A stretch of DNA of 64,000 nucleotides from SAR202 cluster bacterium bin127 (GTDB taxonomy: Bacteria > Chloroflexota > Dehalococcoidia > Lucifugimonadales > Lucifugimonadaceae): contig MPNN01000009.1 of assembly GCA_002239045.1 (NCBI GenBank), forward strand, positions 25,569 through 89,568. Reading direction: 5' to 3'. Positions 14,316-22,142 of this stretch are shown here, in pieces; positions within the stretch are counted from its first letter, which is position 1; each line of letters starts with the position of its first letter. Below the pieces are notes generated by a model that saw only the letters and a program-made list of their open reading frames with translations, ran no database searches and was not told the DNA's origin. Both the position numbers and the translations under genes were made by a program.

Positions 14316-16361
14316 TCAAGGATTGCGAATTACTATTAACTCTTCCGCAGTTACCCGACGTGCTTTGATTTCCGCTTTCATGGTGATATCCAGCGTACCG
14401 TCTGCGGACCTGTAAGCTTGGGGATTTCTCGAAAACAGAGAACCATTGTCTGCTACTTGAATACCTCCGTCTCTGGTTTTGGATACTGACACCCAGTGTG
14501 CCTCCCTGCCGCGACCTCTACCCAAAGAAAAATCCACACCAGCAATGTACCTACCCTCCGGCAATTTGTCCATCAAACTGTCAAACTTAGTTGCTGGTCC
14601 AGCACCCAAAGGATTCACCTTGTAAATCTCGGCGCGGACACCAAATTGTGAAACCGCATTGGCCGTAGCAGGACCAATAGTAGCAGTAATACGAGCAGGA
14701 CTTGGTGCCTTCTGAGACGCCCTAAAAGCATTTGCTGCTACACCGGTTTCCGCTCCTGTAACCGCAGCCACAGCAGCAGGACCACAAAAATGCTCGCCGT
14801 CCGTAACCTCCACCTTTTGTAGATTCGTGGTAGAACGAGCTCTACTTACGTACTTCGACCCAACTGCAGCACCACCCTTAGCCTGCCAAGTAGCCACGTA
14901 TCTACCGTCTACAGCAGCTTCAAAATCAGCTCTAGCCTGCAAATCCGAAGCAGTGGTTGTTGGTGCAGGCAGTCTTGCTGGTTGAGGCTTCAATCCCGGA
15001 GGCAGCTTGTTGTAACCGAGCTTGCGCGACGCGCGAATCTGACGCTCGTTTTCTTTGATCTCAGCCGCCACGTCCGATCCCGCTGCCTTGCTAGTGTTCA
15101 ACGCCTTGCGACGTTCAAGCAGCTTCTGATGCACCTTATAGTTCGCAAGCTCTGCAGCAGGTATCGCCGTAGCTGAACGTGCCTTGAAACCCGCGCGCGC
15201 CTGGAACTGTGCAAGGGTAATCGGACGTCCCGTCTGGTCTATCAACTGCGACAGGCTCTTGATGCCTCCTGCCCTCCATAGGTCTGCCTTGCCTCGACCC
15301 AGCACCTTATTCTGGAACGCCTCGGACTTACCACGAAGCCATCGCTCATAGTTCAGACCCGAACTGACCTGTCCATCCATACTCGCCTGTGTCCTCCTCC
15401 CTGCCGTCTCTAGCCGGCGGAGCTTTTCAGACGATATCGTGGAGTTGGGTCCCGACAACTCCTCCCACGAGCGAAGCAGGGGGATCTCAGTGGTACGACA
15501 GTTGGGGTGCCAGGGAGGGGGACCGGGATATCGAATGTTCGCACCCGTTTCGGCCACGGGACTACCATCGAGCAGCCACGCCCACCCGCTGCGTGCGATA
15601 CAGATTGGTGACGTCCGTCCGTCCAATGTGGACAACGTCTGCCGCCCCTTGATCAGATCGTTGTTAGCATCAATGGTGGCAGCCCGAACGTCATTGCTCA
15701 CGCTTTGCGTTGCGGTTCGTATCAGGGTGTCCGCGTTGCGCCGACTGATGTCCATAATGCCGCCGCTGTACACTCCGACACGGCGTCCATCCACTTTAAC
15801 GAAACGTCCTGTGTGCCGTCCCCGCACACGCTGACGCAAGGCTCCCAAGTCCTCCCCTGCAAGGATGCCCTGCCGCATCTGCCCCTCGAAGAGCCGGCGT
15901 GTGGTCTGCCTCTGATTACCCCACCACTCGTTGAGAGGAGTCCCTTCTATGAGCGTCCCATTCACAAGGCTCCGCAATGTCGCAGCACTCGGGGTAGCCG
16001 TGGCGAGTTCGATTCGCAGGGGGCGGTTGATGCTGTCTTTCAGGAACTCCGACTCCACAGGCGCCAGGTCGTATAGAGCGCCTTTGGTAGTTTCGCGCAC
16101 CCTTGCATAGGAACCTCGGATGCTCTCGCGCGTTTCCTTTAGCAGCCGTTCCATACGCTGCACCCGAGTGGTGAGCCGCTTCGGGGAGGTGGGGTCTAGC
16201 CGATTGAGCTTGTCTACGAGGTCGGTTTCCAGGAGCCGGAGTTGGTTACGCGCCTGGCGCCGTATGCCAGCGTCAAAGCGCAGGAGATCTATGGAGTGTC
16301 CAGTCGTCCGATCGGCTATTGCCTCCGCTATCGGACGAACCCTTCTACGCGCGGTAGCCAT
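14316..16361 (-). CDS. MuF minor head protein with tag motif and C-terminal papain-like domain
   Basis: A 681-residue modular capsid protein. Residues 130-300 are the MuF head-morphogenesis domain (NADTLIRTATQSVSNDVRAA, LDGRTSPIC, PWHPNCRTTEIP with its conserved cysteines). Residues 411-451 carry a LLERRKALN then ENERQIRASR motif that recurs in five proteins of the 56-61 kb block. Residues 480-681 form a papain/C39-like domain with Cys526 (EHFCGPAAVAAVTG), His622 (REAHWVSVSK) and Asp638 (VADNGS). MuF proteins line the capsid interior, and MuF-toxin fusions are known; this looks like such a fusion carrying a peptidase-like effector or processing domain. The last 650 bases are AT-richer than the rest of the gene, suggesting that the domain was swapped in. 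Confidence 0.75.
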   Translation of the reverse strand: MATARRRVRPIAEAIADRTTGHSIDLLRFDAGIRRQARNQLRLLETDLVDKLNRLDPTSPKRLTTRVQRMERLLKETRESIRGSYARVRETTKGALYDLAPVESEFLKDSINRPLRIELATATPSAATLRSLVNGTLIEGTPLNEWWGNQRQTTRRLFEGQMRQGILAGEDLGALRQRVRGRHTGRFVKVDGRRVGVYSGGIMDISRRNADTLIRTATQSVSNDVRAATIDANNDLIKGRQTLSTLDGRTSPICIARSGWAWLLDGSPVAETGANIRYPGPPPWHPNCRTTEIPLLRSWEELSGPNSTISSEKLRRLETAGRRTQASMDGQVSSGLNYERWLRGKSEAFQNKVLGRGKADLWRAGGIKSLSQLIDQTGRPITLAQFQARAGFKARSATAIPAAELANYKVHQKLLERRKALNTSKAAGSDVAAEIKENERQIRASRKLGYNKLPPGLKPQPARLPAPTTTASDLQARADFEAAVDGRYVATWQAKGGAAVGSKYVSRARSTTNLQKVEVTDGEHFCGPAAVAAVTGAETGVAANAFRASQKAPSPARITATIGPATANAVSQFGVRAEIYKVNPLGAGPATKFDSLMDKLPEGRYIAGVDFSLGRGRGREAHWVSVSKTRDGGIQVADNGSLFSRNPQAYRSADGTLDITMKAEIKARRVTAEELIVIRNP

Positions 16362-16601
16362 CTAGCCCTCCCATTTGAGAATCGCATCCTTGCATATGTC
16401 CAAAGCACCTAGCAACGGCGCCCTGTAGCCATCGGATACGGTCTCCGTATGTGTGACACCGTCCCGGGCTACGACCACCACTGCTACTGCCACCATTTCA
16501 ATCTGCTCATCCTCCGCCTTGGCCGCCCACTCGCCCATTGTCATGGTGCATAACTGATGCCGGACCTTCTGGTCCGTGGGAATCTCCACTACCTTGGCCA
16601 T
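16362..16601 (-). CDS. Protein of unknown function
   Basis: A 79-residue protein whose start ATG lies just inside the end of the preceding gene and whose TAG immediately precedes the MuF ATG. It contains a strongly hydrophobic strand (IEMVAVAVVVVARDG) followed by a helix (LGALDICKDAILKW). Not recognised. Confidence 0.5.
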   Translation of the reverse strand: MAKVVEIPTDQKVRHQLCTMTMGEWAAKAEDEQIEMVAVAVVVVARDGVTHTETVSDGYRAPLLGALDICKDAILKWEG

Positions 16602-16603
16602 CA

Positions 16604-16819
16604 CTACATCCTCTTCAGTTTGCTTAGCTGCCACTCCTGCAGTTCCACGCGGATGACCTCAAGAGTCTTTTCACGCTGTTCCTCGGGCCTCGAAAGAACT
16701 ACCGTCATGGTGGCGAGACCCGCGTAGAATACGTCCCGCGCTTCCTCCTGAATCTCCTCCGGCATGTCCGTCGCCTCGACGAGTGTGTTGAAGAAGCGTT
16801 CCGTCACTTTGTCAGTCAT
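16604..16819 (-). CDS. Small helical protein of unknown function
   Basis: A 71-residue helical protein (MTDKVTERFFNTLVEATDM, then EEQREKTLEVIRVELQEWQL). Its initiation region (GGTGCAGTCC then ATGA) is almost identical to that of the next upstream gene at 17042. Not recognised. Confidence 0.5.
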   Translation of the reverse strand: MTDKVTERFFNTLVEATDMPEEIQEEARDVFYAGLATMTVVLSRPEEQREKTLEVIRVELQEWQLSKLKRM

Positions 16820-17042
16820 TGGACTGCACCAGAGGAGCCCTTCGCTTGCTTTCTTCGAATAAAGCCACACGCCAGGAGTCGCCCGCGTTCTTCCTCGGCG
16901 TGTTCTTGTCCAACCACTCGTCAATGTCAGCGGCTAGCCTCCTGTGGTAGGGAGTCGCGAACGGAGACGCAAAGTAGTGGTGTGCTCTTGCCAGAAGCAC
17001 ACGAGCTTCGTGGAGCTTCCAATCCTCTTTCTTGTCACTCAT
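16812..17042 (-). CDS. Small protein of unknown function
   Basis: A 76-residue basic protein with a helix LHEARVLLARAHHYFASPF and a second one around RRLAADIDEWLDK. It overlaps both neighbours by eight bases. Not recognised. Confidence 0.5.
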   Translation of the reverse strand: MSDKKEDWKLHEARVLLARAHHYFASPFATPYHRRLAADIDEWLDKNTPRKNAGDSWRVALFEESKRRAPLVQSND

Positions 17043-17349
17043 GGGACTGCACCCTCACTGAGATGGTGTTGTGTTCGGAAACCTGTACGAAAGCGACCAG
17101 ACCCGCACGGGTGTCCACGCGGCGGAACTCCATGTCGGGGCGCATGAAACACGTCCACTTGTAGAAGTCCTGCACCACACTACTGGTCAAGTGCGAGGCT
17201 GCGAAGAAGTCCTCCACCTCGGCCGCCACGTGAATCTGGTAGTCAAATGCGTTCAATTGCCTTCCTCCAATTAGGTGCTGGTCCGGTTCTCTTTCATCCG
17301 GATTTTGCCAGGTGTTAAGCTCAAGCTGTTCCAACATTCTCAGTAACAT
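17035..17349 (-). CDS. Protein of unknown function
   Basis: A 104-residue protein. The ATG at 17349 follows GGAGG; longer versions would run into the neighbour. It has a helical start (LLRMLEQLELNTWQ), an acidic middle and a beta-rich end (LVAFVQVSEHNTISVRVQSHE). Not recognised. Confidence 0.5.
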   Translation of the reverse strand: MLLRMLEQLELNTWQNPDEREPDQHLIGGRQLNAFDYQIHVAAEVEDFFAASHLTSSVVQDFYKWTCFMRPDMEFRRVDTRAGLVAFVQVSEHNTISVRVQSHE

Positions 17350-17350
17350 G

Positions 17351-17719
17351 TCAGTGCTCCTCCGGTTCTGTGCCGTCTGCGATGTAGATGCCCTTTTCGG
17401 GGAGCTCCCCACTTTCCTGCGCCTGTGAGATACACCCTCCCAGAAACATACCCAGCATTCCGCGCTGCTCCTCCCGTGTCGCGTTGCCGAACCGCTCTCG
17501 CACATTGTCCGGGGTACGTATGGGCGCGCAGCAGGAGAAGTCAGGGCAGCACTCCTCCCGGATGGGATTGTGCAGGGAATTACCCTTCACCCACTCACGT
17601 AGCTGGAACTCGATGGATTCGTCCTCCGTCATGCCAGCGAAGGGACCTTCTGCGATGGACTTCTCATGCAGCATCTGCTCGGTGGCCGTGCGTTCCTTTA
17701 CCAACGGGGATTCATCCAT
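17351..17719 (-). CDS. Conserved phage protein with a CPDFSCC motif
   Basis: A 122-residue protein starting at an ATG with AGGAG eight bases upstream. The EECCPDFSCCAP block followed by RERFGNATREEQRGMLGMFLGG is a pattern I associate with small phage proteins of unknown function; the clustered cysteines suggest metal binding. Confidence 0.5.
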   Translation of the reverse strand: MDESPLVKERTATEQMLHEKSIAEGPFAGMTEDESIEFQLREWVKGNSLHNPIREECCPDFSCCAPIRTPDNVRERFGNATREEQRGMLGMFLGGCISQAQESGELPEKGIYIADGTEPEEH

Positions 17720-17748
17720 CTCACTAGCTCCTGATTGCCTGTAAAGAA

Positions 17749-17797
17749 CTGGGACCTTCCGCCCCCTTACTTCACGGTTTCCTACGGAAGGCCCCAG
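17749..17797 (-). terminator. Strong hairpin between transcription units
   Basis: CTGGGACCTTCCG and CGGAAGGCCCCAG form a 13-bp stem with one mismatch and a 23-base loop, in the 171-base gap downstream of the exported protein gene. It is a likely terminator, although no T tract follows. Confidence 0.5.
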
Positions 17798-17890
17798 TCT
17801 AGCGCTTTCGATTTGGGCGCCACCCCATACACCGGCCCGATACGGTGCGGTAGCGCGCCGCTCACTCACGGCGCAATCGAGGGCGCGGGG

Positions 17891-18394
17891 TCACTCATCT
17901 TCTGCGGCTGCCTCTTCCAACAGACGCCGCATTTCCTTCTCAAGTTCCTGCCGGAGGCGTTCCTCCTCGGTCGTAAGACCGGCTGGATTCCACTCGGGAG
18001 GATCCATCGCCTCCAACACTCGAACGTTGTCGAAATGAATGGTCAGCTTGTTGTAGCCGCCGTAGCCCATCAAACACACCCGGTCAGATCTGCCTGGCAC
18101 TCCGGACATGATCACCCATCCTCCGCTCTTGGGAGTCTGGAAGAAGCTGAGAGCGCCAGGTGCGAACTGTCCGGTGCCCGTGCGGACGATCTCAAGGAAC
18201 CCGTGGTTGTCCATGTGCATCTTCATGTTGGACACGCTGTCACAATGCAGGCTGTTAAGCGACACCTCGGGTCCTATCGGAATGGTAAGGATGATAGGCG
18301 TATTGTCCTCCTCCTCTGCGAAGACGTATGCCGCCCCGAACGACAACACGCCTACGACCAGAAGCGCTCCAACTATCCACCACTTGCTTTTCAT
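17891..18394 (-). CDS. Exported or membrane-anchored protein of unknown function
   Basis: A 167-residue protein with an N-terminal apolar segment (WWIVGALLVVGVLSFGAAYVFA, residues 5-26) that could be a signal peptide cleaved after VFA or an anchor. The exported part is a beta-rich domain (GFLEIVRTGTGQFAPGALSFF, YNKLTIHFDNVRVLEAMD) reminiscent of concanavalin-like folds. A charged helix (TEEERLRQELEKEMRRLLEE) ends the chain. GGGAGGAGG precedes the ATG. Confidence 0.5.
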   Translation of the reverse strand: MKSKWWIVGALLVVGVLSFGAAYVFAEEEDNTPIILTIPIGPEVSLNSLHCDSVSNMKMHMDNHGFLEIVRTGTGQFAPGALSFFQTPKSGGWVIMSGVPGRSDRVCLMGYGGYNKLTIHFDNVRVLEAMDPPEWNPAGLTTEEERLRQELEKEMRRLLEEAAAEDE

Positions 18395-18395
18395 C

Positions 18396-18476
18396 TTATC
18401 CTCCTCCCAATGTCACCAACAAAATGAGCATCACCCAAAGGATGATGATCCCCCAGTGCTTCCGCCGAACACTCAT
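18396..18476 (-). CDS. Tiny single-pass membrane peptide
   Basis: A 26-residue reading frame, MSVRRKHW followed by an uninterrupted apolar stretch (GIIILWVMLILLVTL) and GGG. The positive N terminus and single helix make it a credible membrane peptide. Its stop lies one base before the start of the exported protein gene, whose GGAGGAGG lies in its last codons, so the two would be coupled. The ribosome binding site (AGGG) is weak. Confidence 0.4.
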   Translation of the reverse strand: MSVRRKHWGIIILWVMLILLVTLGGG

Positions 18477-18508
18477 ACAAGTGCCCTATGTGGCTGAACA
18501 CCGTTCTA

Positions 18509-19387
18509 CTATACTGCGGTACCTCCGTAGGACTCTGACTCTTCCTGTGGTAGCTTGCTTCTAGACCACACCTTGGTCGTTTCGTTGTACATGTAGGCGA
18601 TGGGATCGTAAGGCACCATGCCCTCCACCATCAAGCGGGTGTCCACGAATACCAAGATGTCCCCTTCTTGGACCTTCCTTGGCAGGACGCCTCTCGCGAC
18701 GTCCACCAGCGCACAGCTTCCTTGCATGTCAACGGGAGGATTGCGAAGCGCCTCGGCTTCATTGAACTCGGACAGTCCTACAGTGAAAGTCTCCGCTGTT
18801 CTTTCCAAGGTGCCAGGGATGTCCTTTGCCTCCTCCCACTTCCAATCCTCGTCCTCGTCCTCGCGTGCGTGCGTGTTTTGTATGGAGTCCATCTTGTACG
18901 TCTTCAGCTGCCACACATGCCCAATCCATTCGAACGTCCATGTCTCGAAGCGTCCTAGTTCTACCTCGTGGACGAACTCTAGGGTGTCCATGGACTTGGC
19001 ATCGAAAGACACGCTGCTCGTACCCAGTATCCTCTCTGCACACTTCACAAGCTCGGATTTAGGTCCCAAGCATCCTGCCTCGGACTGACAGTCCCGTAGC
19101 GCACGAACCATCCATTCCTTGTGGTCGTGCTTCAATAGCACAACCCATTCCTTGGGAGCCAACCAATCCCCGATGTCCAGCCTCCGCGCCTCTTCCTTCT
19201 TCTGTATGGCCTCGTACGCCCGGAGTCCCATCTCCGACAGTGCCTTCCAGGTGTCCGGCTGTGGTGCCTTCTCGAAGCGGAACGATGGTGGCCTCCAAGG
19301 TGCCTCGTACCCCATGTCTGGAACTCGATGTCCGCTGTCTACCTCTACGGACACTAGGCTACCTGCTATAGTGATTGTCGTCTTCAT
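18509..19387 (-). CDS. Protein of unknown function
   Basis: A 292-residue soluble protein starting MKTTITIAGSLVSVEVDSG. The middle has EWVVLLKHDHKEWMVRALRDC and an ETWTFEWIGHVWQLKTYKMD strand pair. The last third includes DILVFVDTRLMVEGMVPYDP and resembles a small ligand-binding or scaffold domain. I do not recognise the family. It begins its own stretch of genes after a 64-base gap. Confidence 0.5.
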   Translation of the reverse strand: MKTTITIAGSLVSVEVDSGHRVPDMGYEAPWRPPSFRFEKAPQPDTWKALSEMGLRAYEAIQKKEEARRLDIGDWLAPKEWVVLLKHDHKEWMVRALRDCQSEAGCLGPKSELVKCAERILGTSSVSFDAKSMDTLEFVHEVELGRFETWTFEWIGHVWQLKTYKMDSIQNTHAREDEDEDWKWEEAKDIPGTLERTAETFTVGLSEFNEAEALRNPPVDMQGSCALVDVARGVLPRKVQEGDILVFVDTRLMVEGMVPYDPIAYMYNETTKVWSRSKLPQEESESYGGTAV

Positions 19388-19451
19388 GGCTCCATGGATC
19401 CTCGTTTGCCGACTACAGTGTACCACCATTCCCCTTTAGGGGGAATGCGGA

Positions 19452-19679
19452 TTACCAGTTTGCGAACGTCATGGCGAAACTAAGCACCACCCACGCTAGT
19501 AGCACTTCGAATCCGGCCACTATGAAGATAATGACCATCATCTTGTGCGGATCGTGAAATGCAGGCGGGGCGTCCTTCCATACGTCCTTGAGGTGCTGCA
19601 CGCGACGACGAATGTTGGACACCCGTATGCCAATCGCTACTACGAGTATCATTGCGACTAGCTCACCGAATGTGCTCAT
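19452..19679 (-). CDS. Small two-helix membrane protein
   Basis: A 75-residue protein with two membrane helices (ELVAMILVVAIGIRV and MVIIFIVAGFEVLLAWVVLSFA) joined by a basic, proline-containing loop. It could be a holin-like protein by size, but it lies far from the lysis genes. Its ATG overlaps the end of the next gene upstream. Confidence 0.5.
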   Translation of the reverse strand: MSTFGELVAMILVVAIGIRVSNIRRRVQHLKDVWKDAPPAFHDPHKMMVIIFIVAGFEVLLAWVVLSFAMTFANW

Positions 19680-20014
19680 GTCCTCTCCGGCTTCCGCTTG
19701 ATGTAGATGCTTCCATCAGCGCACCACACAAGGATGTCTCCGGACCACACCTCAATATCGCCCTTCGCTGTTCGCAGCCACCAGCGAATACAATATGGTT
19801 CGCCTTTCTCAAAACGAATGCGTGGCCATACGTCCAAGGCGGCATCGTCTCGAAAGAACGCTCCCTCTGGGATACGCCTTACGAGCTTCTTTGGATTCCC
19901 CTTGGCTGGAACCATCTCCACCTTCTCTGCTGCGGCGTGGAGCCAGGAGGGCCATTGAAGCCTGTCAAACGGTCCGGGATCCTCGTCTAGAGTCGACCAT
20001 TCGTATTCAAACAT
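19676..20014 (-). CDS. Protein of unknown function
   Basis: A 112-residue beta-rich protein with many tryptophans (EYEWSTLDED, CIRWWLRTAKGDIEVWSGDI) and a basic C terminus. GAGGAAGG precedes the ATG. Not recognised. Confidence 0.5.
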   Translation of the reverse strand: MFEYEWSTLDEDPGPFDRLQWPSWLHAAAEKVEMVPAKGNPKKLVRRIPEGAFFRDDAALDVWPRIRFEKGEPYCIRWWLRTAKGDIEVWSGDILVWCADGSIYIKRKPERT

Positions 20015-20026
20015 GTCTCACCTTCC

Positions 20027-20242
20027 TCAGCGGCCGTATCGTCGAGTTCGTTGTTTCCCGCATTGTCCACTTAGATTCACCTTCCTCCTCCACCACCATT
20101 CATACACTCGGGGAGCCCAACGCTTGAGCGTGCAAGGGAAGCACCAAATGTACGCGCGGTACCACTCCCAGGTGCCGGGATCCAGGTAATAGCGTATCCC
20201 GGCCTCCCGGCACCTGGTGACAAAGAGCTTCCGAAAGTTCAC
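20027..20242 (-). CDS. Small basic, aromatic-rich protein
   Basis: A 71-residue protein with a GTG start that overlaps the exonuclease stop as GTGA. It is rich in Trp, Tyr and Arg (EWYRAYIWCFPCTLKRWAPR, then YEWWWRRK) and has a CFPC pair. Function is unknown. Confidence 0.5.
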   Translation of the reverse strand: MNFRKLFVTRCREAGIRYYLDPGTWEWYRAYIWCFPCTLKRWAPRVYEWWWRRKVNLSGQCGKQRTRRYGR

Positions 20243-20832
20243 GCGGGATTCAACCCGGACAGTGGCGGCAGGAACAGATTGTGTCCCGGAGCCCTAGGAT
20301 TGGGCAGGCTCCCTGTCATGCGAATCCAGCACGCAAGCTTCCACGTCAGCCGAACGTCCTCCAGGCAGTACGTGATCACCCGTCCGTACCGGCCTCTCTG
20401 CCAGTCGATGGGAGCCTGCGCGCCATGCCCCACCTTGCCCTGGAGGCCCATCGCCTTGGCGAAGTCGTCCAGCCCGTAGCCCATCTGCTTCTCGCTTTCA
20501 TACGTCGGCGGGTGACCGTCCGATACCCACGCTTCCTTGAGGATGTCATAGGTCGTGGTGACCTTCATCCCCTGCGAGGCGCAGAGCTTGTCGTCGAACT
20601 GCAGGCCGTTGAAGCTGACGATCAACGGGTCGTTGAGCACCAACGACTGGAAGTCGTCGAAGTTGCCTCTCGTGAATGCGTGATAGCGTTCCGTCTTGGA
20701 ATCGTATGCACAGATCACGGAGATGCCCATGCCCTCGAAATCCCTCCAGCCATCACAGTAGCGAATGTCCGGCAGACGTTCCTCGTTCTTGCCCAGAATC
20801 GCCTGCTCGATTTCCACGTCATACACGATCAT
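20239..20832 (-). CDS. DEDDy-type 3-prime to 5-prime exonuclease
   Basis: A 197-residue single-domain nuclease of the DnaQ/PolB-exonuclease-like group. Motif I is VYDVEIE (Asp5, Glu7), motif II is IVSFNGLQFDDKL, and motif III is ITYCLEDVRLTWKLA with the Tyr and Asp four residues apart, the DEDDy pattern. GYGLDDFAKAMGLQGK precedes it, as in this family. It would remove mismatched or damaged 3-prime ends. It is notable for lying inside the virion operon and not with the polymerase, which carries its own proofreading domain. The ATG at 20832 follows GGAGG. Confidence 0.75.
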   Translation of the reverse strand: MIVYDVEIEQAILGKNEERLPDIRYCDGWRDFEGMGISVICAYDSKTERYHAFTRGNFDDFQSLVLNDPLIVSFNGLQFDDKLCASQGMKVTTTYDILKEAWVSDGHPPTYESEKQMGYGLDDFAKAMGLQGKVGHGAQAPIDWQRGRYGRVITYCLEDVRLTWKLACWIRMTGSLPNPRAPGHNLFLPPLSGLNPA

Positions 20833-21038
20833 CCCCAGTTCCTCCCCATTTGAATCACGAATGACAGCCACGCGACGAATACCACGACTAATACCCCTCC
20901 AGCACCCGCCACAAACCACCACGAGGTGAGAGCTGCGATTCCCCACGCAATCGCCCCGATGATTGCGAGAAAACCGCCCCAGACCAATACGCCACCAATG
21001 ATGGTGGCGGTGGTCTCCAATGCCTTCCGGACGTTCAC
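20829..21038 (-). CDS. Two-helix membrane protein
   Basis: A 69-residue protein with a GTG start overlapping the upstream stop as GTGA and GAGGCGG before it. Two membrane helices are clear (TIIGGVLVWGGFLAIIGAIAW and WWFVAGAGGVLVVVFVAWLSF). It is coupled to the exonuclease gene by a four-base overlap. Function is unknown. Confidence 0.55.
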   Translation of the reverse strand: MNVRKALETTATIIGGVLVWGGFLAIIGAIAWGIAALTSWWFVAGAGGVLVVVFVAWLSFVIQMGRNWG

Positions 21039-21235
21039 GTCCGATTCGCCGCCTCGAGCAGACGAATGCGAAGCATTTCCTTGCCCCTCTGACTCGAGGG
21101 GATGAAACGCGTCTTCCGCCTCAGACGCCTCTTGGCGCGAATCTTCGCGTGCTGCTGTGCCGTCCTCGGGCTCTTGCGGCACTTGTGAGTCTTGGTGGGT
21201 GCGATAATCCCGCACGAAGGCATCCACACTGTCAT
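21035..21235 (-). CDS. Small very basic protein
   Basis: A 66-residue protein, strongly basic (HAKIRAKRRLRRKTRFIPSS) with three cysteines near the start. Its ATG overlaps the preceding stop as ATGA and its TGA overlaps the GTG of the next gene, so both ends are fixed by context. It could bind nucleic acid. Not recognised. Confidence 0.5.
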   Translation of the reverse strand: MTVWMPSCGIIAPTKTHKCRKSPRTAQQHAKIRAKRRLRRKTRFIPSSQRGKEMLRIRLLEAANRT

Positions 21236-21543
21236 TTCACCACCCTCCTGTTTTCATGATCCCATGTGACCGGGATCTCGTTGGTTTCTCCGCATGTGCA
21301 CTTCCACCTAGAACCGCACAGGATATGCGCCTTCTTGCCACAGCCCTTGCACATACAAGGGCTACCAGGCACTTCCCTGAAAGGCTCCGTGTGCGGGAAG
21401 TCCTTTGCGTTATCCCGCATGATTGCTTGAGCCACCCACTCGTCGTAGTTCGCGGGGAACCCTTGCAATGGGGATTCCCGCGTGGCTCGATCCGGGAGGT
21501 CCATCTCCACGGGTGGTCCGTGCTTGAACAGCGACCCGGCCAT
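21232..21543 (-). CDS. Zinc-ribbon protein of unknown function
   Basis: A 103-residue protein with a C-terminal zinc ribbon (CMCKGCGKKAHILCG, then WKCTCGETNEI). The N-terminal half is acidic, with a YDEWVAQAIMRDNAKDFPHTE helix region. It may bind nucleic acid or a protein partner. Confidence 0.5.
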   Translation of the reverse strand: MAGSLFKHGPPVEMDLPDRATRESPLQGFPANYDEWVAQAIMRDNAKDFPHTEPFREVPGSPCMCKGCGKKAHILCGSRWKCTCGETNEIPVTWDHENRRVVK

Positions 21544-21812
21544 TACGCCGTGGCTCGATTCATGGCTCTTGCGAGCTTCTCCATTCGCACGCGGTCACCA
21601 ACCACCTCCGTCTTCCTGTCCTGCGTGCGACGTTGCGCGTACGCCTGATTGATCAACCGCGCCGCCTCACCAACGGTCAGAGTCGGTCTGAGAGCGGCCG
21701 ACAATCCAAGCATCTTCATGTTCTTGCGCTGGTAGTCGGTTGCCGGGGCGCTGAAACCAAGCGCATGATCGTGCATCGCCTGCCTGCTGTACTGATAAGT
21801 GCTGTAAGTCAT
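21543..21812 (-). CDS. Protein of unknown function
   Basis: An 89-residue basic protein with GAGGGAG before its ATG. The second half (TVGEAARLINQAYAQRRTQ) reads like a small helix-turn-helix region but is too weak for a firm call. Confidence 0.45.
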   Translation of the reverse strand: MTYSTYQYSRQAMHDHALGFSAPATDYQRKNMKMLGLSAALRPTLTVGEAARLINQAYAQRRTQDRKTEVVGDRVRMEKLARAMNRATA

Positions 21813-21824
21813 CTTCCACTCCCT

Positions 21825-22142
21825 CTAGTCGAGATGTGCCTTTGGTACCAACCGTCGTTTCTTCTTCGGTGGTGCCTCCTCGGGAAACGCGGCCAGCAGA
21901 GCTCGTATGACCAACCTCCACACATTCAACGCCTCGCGTGGGTAGTCTGTGACGATGCCCCAGCGCAGGGGACTGCGGAGGACCTGCTGGTTCTCAAGCC
22001 TCCCCTTACGTCCCACTCGAACGCTGTAATCAGCACGCTGACCTCGCATGTCCCGAAGACGCTTGTTGCTGATGATCGTCTTGGCGAGCAGAGTCACCTT
22101 GCCTGTCATAGCACTGTGCAACTCTACCCTAACGACAATCAC
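21825..22142 (-). CDS. Protein of unknown function
   Basis: A 105-residue basic protein with a GTG start overlapping the upstream stop as GTGA. It begins with strands (VIVVRVELHSAMTGKVTLLAKTII, seen as two strands), and ends in the basic sequence PPKKKRRLVPKAHLD. It resembles short beta-fold proteins common in phage structural operons. Not recognised. Confidence 0.5.
   Translation of the reverse strand: MIVVRVELHSAMTGKVTLLAKTIISNKRLRDMRGQRADYSVRVGRKGRLENQQVLRSPLRWGIVTDYPREALNVWRLVIRALLAAFPEEAPPKKKRRLVPKAHLD

Noticed and set aside
18508..18513. TATAGT near the stop of the 18509 gene
   Set aside because: It overlaps the stop codon, has no TG extension and no -35.
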